The position numbers and the translations under genes were made by a program. From Pollenia angustigena (taxonomy: Eukaryota; Arthropoda; Insecta; Diptera; Polleniidae), in NCBI GenBank assembly GCA_930367215.1, contig OV884059.1, positions 32,355,882-32,419,881 of the forward strand: DNA of 64,000 bases, in the 5' to 3' direction. This document shows, piece after piece, positions 45,668 through 57,339 of this stretch. The stretch's first letter is position 1. The number at the start of each line of letters is the position of its first letter. The notes beneath the pieces are model-generated. The model searched no databases. It had not been told where the DNA came from and saw only the letters and a program-made list of their open reading frames with translations.

Positions 45668-46850
45668 TTTGCTATTTAACCCTCCAACTTACACATGAAT
45701 CTGCTACACCTTTTTCAATTTGAAATGTTAGTGGAGACCCAGGGTAAAGGTTATTAATTGTTATCAATATCATTAGATGCCTTTCTCAGATGCAAAATCC
45801 GCTTTCTAATACACAAAGTTTACTTTTAAATATCAACCAGACATGATAGATACATGTTTTTCTATTTTTTAAAAACATTCCAGAACTATTTGTAATCTAT
45901 CCAAATTTTTATCAAAGTTCAACATCAAATTATGTATTTGGAAGACGTTCTGATATTTCAAGGCCTTTTCTTACTCTTAATTTAGAGGGAATGTAGATAG
46001 TGTCAAATAAGCTTTCGGGAATTCAAAGTTCATAACATCAGTTACTGGAAATTCGATGAAATTTTGCTAAACTATTCTGAAACTGCTGGAAAATTGCTCA
46101 AATTAGCTAAACAAAAAATATCCAATTTTTTTCAAATTATACTAGATAGGGAATATATGACAAGAGTTTTAAACTTTTTTTTTTGTATCGGTAAATCGAA
46201 TAAAACAGAACAATGCTAGAAAACACTTTTTTCCGAATTATGATTGTTAAGAGTCCATCAACGTTGGTGTGAACCATGTTCAACCTGTTAAACAATTTCA
46301 TTTGAACATTTCTTTAAATGATGAATGCAAAAAAAAACAATGATTATTATAAAAAATAATAATGTTAACTAAATAAAAAAGACAATAATAATTAAAATGT
46401 TAAAAAAATAAATGGTGAAAATTTAAAAGTTAAAGAAATAAAATAAGAATTACAGAAAACACAAAAAGAAACTAAAAAAAACAAACCCCTAATTAAAAGA
46501 AAAACTAAACAATTTCCTGAAAATGATCATTATTATAATAATAAAAACTTTTATTAATGTTTAAGAGTACATTAACAAAAAAAAAAAAAAAAAATCATAC
46601 ATTTATTGATGAATATATCTATAATATACATTATACCTTTATAAAACTATAAAATTATTTATAACGAATATTAAGTTTAAAATATATTTTCATTTCCAAA
46701 TGTTTTTAATATTTTTTGCAATTTAGGTTCCTAACCCCCTGTTTACACAAGCAAGTACTTGCTTGCAAGTAGAGTATACGTATTATGGACTTAAAAATCG
46801 AAGAATTTGCCGATGGGCTGGCTGAAGGACGAAAAGTGTGTGTGTGTGTG
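45668..46850. other. Anonymous AT-rich spacer
   Basis: No gene or element recognised. A run of A lies near 46577-46594 and a (GT)n microsatellite at about 46836-46852. Confidence 0.45.
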
Positions 46851-46853
46851 TGC

Positions 46854-47333
46854 TAAGCTGCCCGCACACAAGTCTTACGTTTTTTGACAGAAATGCAGCT
46901 CTGATCTGTTTATTATTTGAAAATTTAAAAAACTTTTCCTAAAAGGGTTGTATTTGTTTTAAATTACCCCTGCAAATAATAGGACCAGTCCAAACACGCG
47001 TGTAAAGAGTAGTCCACAAGGGACCAGGACTAGTCCAAAAGAAACCCAAACGTATGGGAAAACCCTGGTTAAAATTACGATGTCTTAGGAGAGGACCATA
47101 TAACCCACCTTTGGAGCAATAAGGAGTAGTTTTAAAACTACTCCACGGCATACTCAAGGGGATTAGTTTTGAAGTCGTTTAAAAACGAAAGCATGTTATT
47201 AAAAAACGAAAACATGTCGTCTCACTACAAACACTTTTTAACAATGACATGGTCCATGCTTGCATTACATCGGACCAGTCCATGGAGTATTTATTTGCAG
47301 GGACGTAAGACTTGTGTGATAGTGTAAAGCAGC
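46854..47333. mobile_element. CACACAAGTCTTACGT MITE split by a CCCTGC MITE
   Basis: CGCACACAAGTCTTACGT near 46863 pairs with ACGTAAGACTTGTGTGATAG at 47303-47322, the signature of the 13326/31285/57889 group. The interruption is 46968-47302. Confidence 0.65.
46968..47302. mobile_element. CCCTGCAAATAATAGGACCA MITE, 335-bp copy
   Basis: CCCTGCAAATAATAGGACCA ... TATTTATTTGCAGGG. Subfamily with GCGTGTAAAGAGTAGTCCAC, the same as the partial copy at 63444-64000. No clear target duplication, although the host element is recognisable on both sides. Confidence 0.78.
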
Positions 47334-48427
47334 TATCAACAAGCATGTTTATATTTAGTATGAGAAAAAAGTTTTTTAAGAATGTGTGACATCGACAAAG
47401 CTGGGTGGAAAATCAAACCACGTACACAAGTTTGACATCAATCATTTTGATCTCATGAAAACCCCTTAAGAAGAAAAACTAAAATAAAAATGTGAAGAAT
47501 TGATAATAAGACATCGGATTTTAAATCTGTCATTTTTGCCAAAAGATCAGAAAATATGTATTTCTTAAAACTTTTTAAAGGCTCTCAATTCAAAAGTTTG
47601 AGACAACATTTCAAAATTATGACAACTATTGTAATGATTCTTCCGGTCATTATTTCGAACATTAAGACGTCCCCGCCCAGAGATGCCTTATTTGAAGGCA
47701 TTTCTTGTATCATGCTTCTCGAATATATTTGCATAAAGCTGGTGATTTAAAAAAATTTCCTGAAAAGCTAGATTGCATCTTGGTAAATACATGATTCAAA
47801 TTCCACTTTTTCTTCAAGCCGAAGACTTTGAGACAAAAGTTTCAAAATTGTACGTCTTCATGTTATCTAGAGTTTCCGTAAATTTTTTATTATATGGGAG
47901 CCCTAATGCAAACCTTTTACACCCCGTATTGATAAGCTTTTGTTTTGTGTGGACAAGAACAACAGGTTGACTGACTAATTGATTCATGTTCTTTTTGTGG
48001 GCAATACGTATGGGACGACAACCCATATAAAAAGCAAACAACAAAGGATCAAATAAACAACATCATCACAATCGGCTTGACAAACAAGCCAACATTTTCG
48101 TTTGTAACAACGTTTGAACAAAAATTTTTAATATTTGTAAAAATGTTAGCACTGCCTTTTCCTAAATTTAATCATTTCATGCTTAATTTTGCAAAGTTAA
48201 GAAAAAACCCTTAAAATGGATGAGAATAAAGGTTTTTAAGCAGAATTTATTGAAAAATTAAGTTATGATTGTGTCGTTTATTCACATACACATGAATATT
48301 GTGGGGTTGCAAAGCCGCCTGTGTAACTTATTTGGGTCTTAACAAGCTAAATGGCATTTATTTATATGGCAATACTGGCATTGATATGAGACAAATGCTT
48401 AAACAACTGTGTTTAAACAGGAACTTA
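47334..48427. other. Anonymous spacer
   Basis: No gene or element recognised. Small overlapping ORFs at 47556-48044 lie on both strands and look like chance. Confidence 0.4.
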
Positions 48428-48570
48428 GTCTGGGATGACACTATGAAAGTTTTCTTTTAGAAAGTCTGAGTTTATGGGTGAGAAGGGAAAAAGGAACAGC
48501 ATGTTCTTTTCCCCTCTCACCAATAAACTTAGACTCTCTGAAAGAAAACTTTCATAGCGTGAAATCAGAC
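48428..48570. mobile_element. 143-bp foldback MITE, copy 2
   Basis: The same length and arms as 40048-40190 (GTCTGGGATGACACTATGAA; TTTCATAGCGTGAAATCAGA C), with several substitutions. Flanks TTA (48425-48427) and TAA (48571-48573). Confidence 0.85.
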
Positions 48571-49930
48571 TAAACAACAGTCCACACGCGCTAGTTTCAT
48601 GTGTGCACACGAAGTCGTTGTTGTTCGAACATAGCGATAGCTCGTTTATACGGGGTGCTGAAATAAATTTTGCTTAAATTGTGTAGTTCCTCTAGCCTTT
48701 TTATGATTAAAAATAATTAAATTATTTACTGTTTAAATTTAATTCAACTTTTTATTATATTTATTTAGTCATTATGTACGAGTGCTTTTATATAAAAATT
48801 TAATAAATTTATATATAAAAAATAAAATATATAAAATATATAAATATAAAAATGTAATTCTATTTACAAATAAATTAAGCATATTAATTATTCATGACTA
48901 AATTATTTGAATTATTGTGTATGTTTAATGAAATGATGAAAAAATTCTGAAAATAACAACAGACTAACAAATAATTATTGAAATCGTTCTTATGTAATGT
49001 GTATTTGCAAAAGTTTTATTGTACTCATGAAATAAATAATTAAAATAAAAGAAATGAAAATTAATTAAATAAATATTTCAGTGTTAAAAAAAAAACTTGT
49101 ACCATTTTGATAATTTTATTTTAAAATCAGTCAGGGTATTATTTTGTACATCTTTTTCAATTGCGTTGAAAAGTTGTTTTACCGGTTTCAGACTATGCGA
49201 CATAACCACCCTGCAAAAATATTCGTAATTTCTTTTGGTGACCCTTTGAAAACTGACGTTTAGTCGTAGCCAGCTATAAATTGACGTTTAACCAAAGGCT
49301 ATAAATATATACATATGTATATATGGGGAGTTTCATCTCAAGTGACGCAACTTTTAAACCGATGTCCTCCGAAACAATTTTTCAACAAGATCTGTCAAGA
49401 ACTCTCTGAGTAACAGGTGGTTAAAATTTGACTTTTTGGCCAAACAGGTGTTTTTTTATTCTCATCCATATAACTTATTACCTTGATTGTTCCTAACATA
49501 ATTTTTCCCAAATAGTTTGTATATCAATTTCTTCACTCTTTCGAAAAAAAGTTTGAATACTTTCTCTACTGTAAATTTAGAATTTAGATAATTTAGTATT
49601 ATCTTTTGGTACTTTTAAACTGCAACGTCAAATCTGGGCATCTCTCGTCTTGATTCAAGTTTCGTCTATATTAAACCTTTTTTAATCGCACAGAGTCATG
49701 GATGCTTCTGACGCTATTTTCACGAACTTTAACGTCGTAAGAATACAGTAATATGCTTTTCCGTCATACAATGCTCTGTTGTTATATTCCAAATTTAACA
49801 AAATTGAAGATCAAAGCGCGGGCTCTAACATTAAAAATAAATAAAATAGCCCACCCTTGTAAACAGATGATAATTTTTGTTGCCTTCTCTATTTGTCAAA
49901 TTTTAGAATTCGATACCTAACGGCAAGAAA
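48571..49930. other. Anonymous AT-rich spacer
   Basis: Extremely AT-rich around 48740-49080. No gene or bounded element seen. Confidence 0.4.
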
Positions 49931-49932
49931 TA

Positions 49933-50662
49933 ATGGGTGATTTTTTAGCTATTATCTTTTTGAAAACACTGTTTAAAACAGCTGCAGCACGTTTCGTGTT
50001 TTGTTTCACTGGTAAACACCTTCAGTTTGGTCCATAATTTAACCATGAATCGTCTTACAAACGAACAACGCTTGCAAATTATTGAATTTTATTATCAAAA
50101 TGCGTGCTCTGTTAAGAAAGTTCATCGCGCGCTTCTTGTGTTCAGCGACGAAGCTCATTTTTGGCTCAATGGGTACGTTAATAAGCAGAATTGTCGATTT
50201 TGGAGTGAAGATCAGCCAGAAACATTGCAAGAGCTACCAAGGCATCCAGAAAAAGTCACAGTTTGGTGCGGTTTAAGGGACCGTACTTCATCGGACCGTA
50301 CTTCTTCAAAGATGATGCGAATCGTAACGTAACTGTGAATGGTGAGCGCTACCGTGAGATGATATCCAACTTTTTTTTGGCCAAAATACAAGAGATTGAC
50401 TTGCATGACATGTGGTTTCAACAAGACGGTGCCACATGGCACACAGCACGCTTAACAATGGACTTATTGAAAGGCGAGTTCGGTGAACATTTTATTTCAC
50501 GCTCGGAACCGGTCAATTGGCCGCCTAGATCGTGCAATTTAACGCCTTAAGACTATTTTTTGTAGGGCTGTGTTAAAGCTCATGTCTATACACACATGCC
50601 CGCTTCAATTGACGCATTGGAAGACAACATTGAAGCATTTATTCATGAGATTTCGGCCGAAT
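49933..50662 (+). mobile_element. Deletion-derived DD41D mariner, copy 3 (3' truncated)
   Basis: Left end ATGGGTGATTTTTTAGCTAT after TA (49931-49932). MNRLTNEQRLQIIEFYYQNA at 50045, KVHRALLVFSDEAHFWLNGY with the same deletion junction as copies 1 and 2, then a rearranged GGACCGTACTTC duplication (about 50278-50305) that shifts frame, GERYREMISNFF, DMWFQQDGATWHTA (C-to-W change) and SEPVNWPPRSC. Homology stops near 50662, so the right terminus is lost. Confidence 0.88.
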
Positions 50663-51080
50663 ATAGCGCCAAAAGAACTGTAAGAATCATTTGCCATCTC
50701 GTATTTTTAATTTGGTAACGAACGAGCTTAGCAACTCATCTACTTCAGAGTAATATCGGATTATTAAGGAATTAAGGGTTTTACGATGCCTTTAAAAAAC
50801 AACGACATGGAGTTAAGATGAAAAATTTTATGCATAAAAAAAAGAAGTCATAGCGGATGGAATGGAAGATTTTCCATAGTAATTTTTTTGTTAAAATAAT
50901 CCTTTTATTCGTTATTCTCATCGATTAATCGAATATTTTTTTAAGATTTAATCGTTTGATCGAACGAACAAAAACAATTATTTGAATAATTCGAACAAAG
51001 TTGAAAGGCGAATAATTGACAACTCTAGTGTTTACGGCTCGAAACTTGCCACCACCTTGTACTGAATTTGCCTTGATCTA
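50663..51080. other. Spacer with a solo CAAGGCGAATT-family end
   Basis: No gene. CCACCACCTTGTACTGAATT, TGCCTTG at about 51050-51075 looks like a right terminus of the CAAGGCGAATT family without a visible partner; the next MITE begins a few bases later. Confidence 0.45.
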
Positions 51081-51628
51081 CCCTGCAGATAACGAAACTA
51101 GTCCATACATGCATGTAAAGAGTAGTCTATAAAGGAGTAGGAGTAATCCAAAACTACTCCAAATATATGGGTAAAAGGTGGTCCATTTAACATTACGATG
51201 TCCTAGGAGGGGACCATATAACCCACTGATGTAGTCCCTAAACTACTTCATGGACTATTAAAGTAGGTTAGTTTTAAAAGTACTCCATGTTACTACAGTA
51301 TGGAATACACTCAAGGGGTAGTTTAAGCATTTTTCATTTTTTACTAATCGCCCTTTATGGTGTGTATTGTAGTCTATTATTCCTTTTATTAAATACATTT
51401 ACTTGGTATTTTTAATTTTTTTACCTTTTTTCCACAAACTTTCACTTTAAAATAAACAATTAATAATGGACACCATTAGGGCTACCAATGTGTAATACTG
51501 TAAACAGTTGTTGGCAGCACTGCATGTTAATTTTTTTTAACATGGTCCATGCTACAGTACATTGGACCATGTTGTAAGCAGTCCATTTAAGCCACACTGG
51601 ACCACGTAGTCCAATATTATCTGTAGAG
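51081..51628. mobile_element. CCCTGCAGATAA MITE, copy at 51 kb
   Basis: CCCTGCAGATAACGAAACTA to TATTATCTGTAGAG, about 548 bp, closely matching 9426-9970 in order and length. The last bases of the right end are mutated (GTAGAG instead of GTAGGG). Confidence 0.78.
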
Positions 51629-52085
51629 TAGTGCTGCACTCATGTCCCTTTAATTAAAATGAGTGTTGAACATATAGCATTTTTTTAACTTTAAAGGGAA
51701 CATCACACATGTTTCTCAGAAAAGAACATAAAAAATGTAAAAAGGCAGAATAAATGCAGAATTTTACTCAGAAAAGAAATGGCATTAGTCGATTAAGATG
51801 GTTATCGATTCTAATCACACATTGAATAAAGGAAATAAAATAATATTCTTAAAAAACCTATGTACCTTAACTTTTTATTTTGGTAATACATACAAAAATC
51901 GCTTAACAAAAGATTTATTTTTTTTTTAATTTTATATAAAGATATAAACTTAATTTTATATAAGTTTCGACTACAGGTAAATAAAAATTTAAAATTTTAA
52001 TACCAAAGAACACGATACACAAAATCTGTAAAATATTTTGGGGATAATTATTAGTATTGTGGTTATTTTATTGAACTATTCATGG
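51629..52085. other. AT-rich spacer, nothing recognised
   Basis: No gene, RNA or bounded element seen. Confidence 0.4.
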
Positions 52086-52370
52086 GTTTTAATCCAAATT
52101 TTTAATATTTTTAATTAGGCTTAATTAAGTTCATTAAATTTAATTTTCATTAAATTATTTTTATGAAGAAAGGAATTTTATAACATGAAAATTAATTAAA
52201 ATTTATTGATAATTTTTCATTCTTGACTTAATCTGGGCTCGAACCCAGGTGTTTACGGACAGGTTACCCTGACATGTTTCGATTGCAACCACTCAATCTC
52301 CTCAGAGGGCTTGCCGTTTAACACTCGCAGCCATCGACGACTGCTGACGTCATTAGTCAAACATCAATCC
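52086..52370 (-). mobile_element. tRNA-derived SINE-like repeat, copy 2 (fuller)
   Basis: Minus-strand reading: GCAGTCGTCGATGGCTGCGA, GTGTTAAACGGC resembles the 5' half and A box of a serine-type tRNA. GGTTCGAGCCC follows as a B box about 90 bases downstream, then an AT-rich body shared with 13911-14160. The A-B distance is too long for a tRNA gene, which suits a SINE head. Serine origin is tentative. Confidence 0.6.
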
Positions 52371-53359
52371 TTAATTACAAGTATGAAGTAAATTTTTAAA
52401 TAAAATACCGGATTATGTGATAATGCGGATTAAAAACTCGGTTTTTTTTGTAAGTTGGCGTCTTGTATTATAAAACTTTTACTCCGTAGAATTTCCACTC
52501 TCTCAAAAAACGTTATCTATATGATGCTTAAAAAATCAGTCCATTATTCAAAAATTTGTTAAGAAAAATGTAAAAGAGCTCATATTTAATGAAGAATCCC
52601 CAGGATATCGTTATCCTTCCTGCAATGGGTATGCCATTTATTTTAAGCTTTAATGAAGAGGATCAAAATAATATATTGAATGTACTTTTTTTGTGCACCC
52701 TGGCTAAAAATAAAAATGTATAACAATTTTTTGTTTGTTCTACAATCTTAGAGGTAAATAAAATTTTGATTCACAATTCACGGAGAAGTCCTTAAGGACG
52801 TAATTATAAGTCATTACATATATAGTTAAATTTTTTTTTTATTTTGTACATTTCCATACAAAAAATTCGAAAAATTGCAATTTTTAGAGATCTTAAAGCG
52901 TCATTCGATTTCGCTTAAGTTTGGAACATATGTTGGTGTGGTTCATACGCAATGATCCAGCCTTGAAGAGTTGACGATTTTGAAGCACCCTTATAAGTAT
53001 ATATATAAATTATAAAAATGAATACACAATAATTTTAGTATATAATTTTTTTTTTTTTTTTTGATAATCACTCCTATATAATCAAAAAGGGCGACATGTT
53101 AAAGAGTGCCTTGGGAGGAAGCAGGCCTAAATCCGCCACTGTCCTTTTGGGTTCCTGTTTTTTATCTTTCATGTAGTAAATAACTACTATGAATACAGTT
53201 GCTTAGTCGTTATTGAAGTATGATGCTTGTATGGCACCCTGAAAAACATACTTATTTATAGTTATCTGCGATATCATATGAAATAATGAATTTATCAGAC
53301 TTAAAATTCTTGAAGAACTACCTTGCTCTGTTACTAAAAAGTCATGGGTTCTCAAATTT
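52371..53359. other. Spacer, nothing recognised
   Basis: No gene or bounded element recognised. A T run lies at about 53047-53062. Confidence 0.4.
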
Positions 53360-53680
53360 AGCAATTCTCAACAAATTTTTTCCGCAAAATCATCCACCTT
53401 TAAAATGATTGTTTTCAATGTGCATCTTTCAGTCTGAAGCCAGGATTTAAATTGGACTTCATCCATATATTCTTGATCAAAAGAGTTGATTGATCTCTTT
53501 GATGATGAGATTTCCGGGCAATCTGAACATTCACCTAAGTGGCAAGAAGTTGTTGCATTAGGACACATAGTCAATTTAAGGCAATCGCGCAAATGTGTTT
53601 GCATGTGTCACACTGACAATGCTGGATGGAAAATCTCAAAATGTAGATATTACGGCGAATATTACCTCCAGCATGAGTGA
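53360..53680 (-). pseudogene. Cysteine-rich coding fragment, probably transposon-derived
   Basis: Minus-strand ORF 53368-53604 reads HLRDCLKLTMCPNATTSCHL, GECSDCPEISSSKRS, then YMDEVQFKSWLQTERCTLKT and VDDFAEKIC. The C..C P spacing followed by D-x-V-x-F-K-x-W-x(2)-(T)-R-x-T-L and DDF recalls repeated uncharacterised arthropod ORFs that behave like transposon proteins. No flanking exon signals, and a terminus-like GAATTCGCC lies at about 53681. Function not assigned. Confidence 0.45.
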
Positions 53681-53933
53681 ATTCGCCTGCTGGACAAGTA
53701 TTTGACAAGGGTATTTGGCCTTTAAAAATACAATAACTTAGGTTTAATATGTATTTAAAAACAATTCGCTAAAAATTTTTCTTAAAACGCATTTCAATTG
53801 AAAAAAAACAGTATTTCATTTAGGGCGAGCGATGCATTTTGAAAAAAAAAAAACAGTATTCATAAATGGTTTTTAAATACAACAAAGGTTTATTAAGGAC
53901 AATTTAATAGAAAACTTGTTTTGTTAACCTTTA

Positions 53934-54678
53934 TCTATACATTTATACAAAAGAGTTGCGTGAGGGACTGACTGACTGACTTATTCATCATCGCCCAGCC
54001 CAAACCGCTGATCCTAGAAACTTGAAATTTGGACTAGCGATTGGTTACTCCCCAAATCGATTCGCTAACTCGGGAGTTTTCGAAATTCGAATGTTTAAGG
54101 GGTAAGAAAAGGTAAAAACGGGAAAATTCGGTAACCTTTTATCTTCAAACCTAAAAGAAATGCAAAATAAATGTAACACTTAGCGTTGTTCTTCAGAAAA
54201 ATAAGCGGACAGGTGTCTGATACTTTTTTGAAATTCGGCCCTATTAGGGAGTAAACGGTTAAAATCTGAATTTTAGTACTTTTTTGCCACCCCATCTACC
54301 TTTTGATCCAATAGACATAGAAACAAAGTTAATACCACATTCGAAACTTATCAAAAAAAATACGTAAACGAATTTGGTACTTTCTCGAAATTCGAAAATT
54401 TAAGGGGTGAAAATCGAAACTATTTTTGGTACTTTTTTTTACAAAACATTTTCCCCCATCCATTGACATATTCGTACTAAACTATGGGCGGCCACTACAA
54501 TACTGAAATTTTTAATACTTTAATGGGGGAAAAATATAGTACCCAAAAAAGGAAATACGGGAAATTTGATATTTTTCTTTAGCTTTTTGGTTCTATTAAA
54601 GTAGCGGGTTAAATGCAAGAATTTAAACAAGTTTAAACCTAGAAAAATAAAAATAACGAAGTAGCGGGTATATGCTAG
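53934..54678 (+). mobile_element. Nonautonomous Helitron-like element, copy 2
   Basis: A|TCTATACATTTATACAAAAG start and GGGTATATGCTAG|T end (CTAG 54675-54678). The inside carries GGACTGACTGACTGACTTAT and AAACTTGAAATTTGGACTAG, phrases typical of degenerate insect Helitrons. CGAAGTAGCGGGT occurs twice near the 3' end (about 54596, 54655). No clear terminal hairpin, so confidence is lower than for 15169-15861. Confidence 0.62.
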
Positions 54679-55411
54679 TAAAATATAAAATTTTTTATAA
54701 ATACAGTTATTAATAAATTGTTTATTAATACTGTTGTTAATGCTTCAATTAAAACCCTCTGTGTACGGTCACGAAAAAATAAAAGTTAACATCACTGATC
54801 TATACTAAAATTTAAAAAAAATTTCGCTTTTCATTACTTTTCTTTTCAAAAGGTCATACGTAAAATACAATATGAAACCTTGAAAACTCAGATTCAAAGA
54901 AGAGAAATAAATTAATAAACTTTATAAAGACATCCAAATAATAAATTGTATATGCAGATGGCCAAAGAAATTTTCCATGAAACGAAAATCAATGTTTAAT
55001 AGTGATACATGCTGTTTGTCTAAGCGCTTTAGATGATAACATTAAGGCATATCATAGATTACCAAATATATGTATAATAAAAGATTTTATGTTCTAAAAA
55101 TTTAGTACAAGTTGAATATATTATAAATCTGTTTGCAAAGTTACTTATTTCTCTAAGAGATTATTATAATACTATAATATTATAATAATTGATTATTATC
55201 TAACACTACAGACTGTGATCATTGCAAATATTTTGCATGCAATTGATGTATTATGCTTCGCATTTTCTAGTTCAATTATTATTTTTTTTTTTTTATTAAT
55301 TTTGTTTACAAGACAAACTTTCAACACAAAAATCTATCATTTATTTTGAATTAACATTTTCTAAAGAAAACAAGATAATTTTTATTTAGTAGTCTGTTAT
55401 TTACGCTCATA
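54679..55411. other. Upstream region of the NRF-like gene
   Basis: AT-rich. No element recognised and no confident promoter motif. The start ATG at 55412 is preceded by TTTACGCTCATA. Confidence 0.35.
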
Positions 55412-55664
55412 ATGAACAAATCAATTTTATTGGATTTGCTTTTAAGCGCAAGTGTATTTTTGTTATTGGCCAACAAACCATTTGTTAATGGCAACGCCGG
55501 CATTATAACCAGTGTTAATTATGCATTCGAAACTTTTAGTCCCTACGCGCTGATACGATTTTTCGAATTCAGTGATAAGGAATGGAATATAACGGAAAAA
55601 TGTTTCAGGGACATGTATGTGTATGTGGGTGGTTTAAGAAATGGTGACTACTGGGCTGTTAAGT
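55412..55664 (+). CDS. NRF-6-like (nose resistant to fluoxetine) protein, exon 1
   Basis: ATG-initiated exon with an N-terminal hydrophobic signal sequence (SILLDLLLSASVFLLLANKP, residues about 4-23), then the start of an NRF domain: ...NITEKCFRDMYVYVGGLRNG DYWAVK. The Cys-x5-6-Tyr...GLxxGxxWAxK pattern is typical of the extracellular N-terminal domain of NRF-6-like acyltransferases, which continue into a multi-pass acyltransferase-3 domain. Using donor GTATGT at 55665 leaves one base (T) that joins exon 2 to give WAVK-LYDA. The exact donor is inferred from frame continuity. The membrane part is not in the visible exons. Confidence 0.82.
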
Positions 55665-55727
55665 GTATGTTGTGTTTAATTTTTTAACTAATCGTTATTA
55701 AAATGTAATTGTAATTTCCCGCCCCAG

Positions 55728-55936
55728 TGTATGATGCCACGAGTTATTATGCCGGTGCTGCATTCTCGGGTACTTCTGTACGACTTCACAATCCCAATAT
55801 TTGTCGTTCGCTGTCAAAACAATTTAACGATCCACGTCAAAAACTTGCGGAAACACAATTGTTCGTTTTACCATTTGATGTGCATTTAATATCGGCTCAT
55901 TTTCTTATGGAAATTGCCCATGACAATTATTTTCGG
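55728..55936 (+). CDS. NRF-6-like protein, exon 2
   Basis: 209-bp exon after acceptor GCCCCAG, reading (L)YDATSYYAGAAFSGTSVRL, HNPNICRSL, then TQLFVLPFDVHLISAHFLME and IAHDNYFR before donor GTAAGT. YDA...G...C.SL and the F-D-V-x-L-I segment are the second half of the NRF domain. It ends on a codon boundary. Exon 3 should carry the next conserved cysteine motif. I could not find it between 57340 and 64000, so the downstream intron, which contains a hAT-like insertion, may be long. Confidence 0.8.
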
Positions 55937-56210
55937 GTAAGTATGTATATTTATGTATATCGGTTTTTTATATTTATTACCAAAGTATAACTTAATTTAA
56001 ATATTCGGGTTTGCCAAAGTTTTAATTTTTTTGAATATTTTTTATATCTTTATAAATTCTTCAACTAATTTTCGTAAATAATAAAAACGTCAATATGTTT
56101 AAAAAGGAACTCCTAAAAGTCAATTTTTTTAATAAAATCCGTATTTCGTCGGACATTTGTATTGTGGCTAGATTTAATTCCTCTATTTGCCTAGCTCATT
56201 TGGTATGGAT

Positions 56211-57331
56211 TAGGGCTTCCAATCGGGATTTTCGGGATTAGGCGAATCCCGAATCTCGGGATTTCTGATTTCTAATCCCGGGATTTTCGGGATCCCGATT
56301 TTTTTTTATTCTTTATTATTTTTACATTTTTTTTAATAACTTGTATAAAGATACGTGTATTTGTTGACAAAAAAAGTTTAAAATACATTTGAATAGATTT
56401 GAAATATATATGGACAATTTTAAATTGTATTTGAAAATTTTTAATACGTATATTCGGACAATTTTAAAATATATTTGACAAATTTAAAATATTTGGATAA
56501 TTTCAAAATACATTTAGGTTTTTGAGATGTCAGTTAAACTAGGTTTAGTTAATCTGAAAACATATTTGTGCCGCCATAACAAAGTTTGTATTCTTAATTT
56601 TGACAAAACAGCTTAGTTTTGCTTAAAATGTTGGTCTTTAATACAACTAAACTCCAGTTCAGTTGAAATTTTGCAGTTTTTGTATTATGATTTACAATTC
56701 TGTGTTAGTGCGGTTAACAAAAAAATTATTTGATAAATATTCCGCACAAGTTTTTTTCACATGCGTTTTGACAGCATTTCACGTGAAATGTTGAACAGAG
56801 TACCAGGCTTTATGCAATAAGTCGCACAATGGTTTCATTCATTCAATAAAAAGGTGAACAAACCTTTAGGAATAACATAAACAGCATTGTACAATGTTGC
56901 CAACACATTTCACTTTTATTGTTGTGAAATAAAAATCAAGAGTCTTTTGATTGTTTCCAATATATTGTACCACCTTTAATTGTACAATACGTAAATTTGA
57001 GCATTGATTTTATTGCAAGTGTATGAGCCACTTTACGTTGTCTTTATGAATTTTGATCAATTAATAGTTTAATTTTTTTTTATTATATTTTTACAAATAA
57101 ATAATATACGTTCATGAAATGTGTATTTTAACTTGAAAATTAAGTTTTTTTTATACAGTTTAATTTTTTTTTTTTATATTGGGTATAAAAAAAAATTTAA
57201 AAAACTCGAAATATCCCGAATTTTTTTTTTAAATCCCGTAAACCCCGGATTCCCGAAATCGAAATCCCGATATATTTTCTTCAATCCCGAATCCCGGGAT
57301 TCAGAAAAATCAATTCCGATTGGAAGCCCTA
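56211..57331. mobile_element. hAT-like element with perfect 8-bp duplication in NRF-like gene intron
   Basis: 1121 bp. Ends TAGGGCTTCCAATCGGGATT and, inverted, TAGGGCTTCCAATCGGAATT, flanked by GTATGGAT at 56203-56210 and 57332-57339. Both subterminal regions carry many copies of CGGGATT/AATCCCG (about 56230-56300 and 57210-57300), likely transposase-binding arrays. Inside is a partial copy of the GGTTGGGTTTTTGAG MITE (56522-56690). No transposase. Confidence 0.92.
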
Positions 57332-57339
57332 GTATGGAT

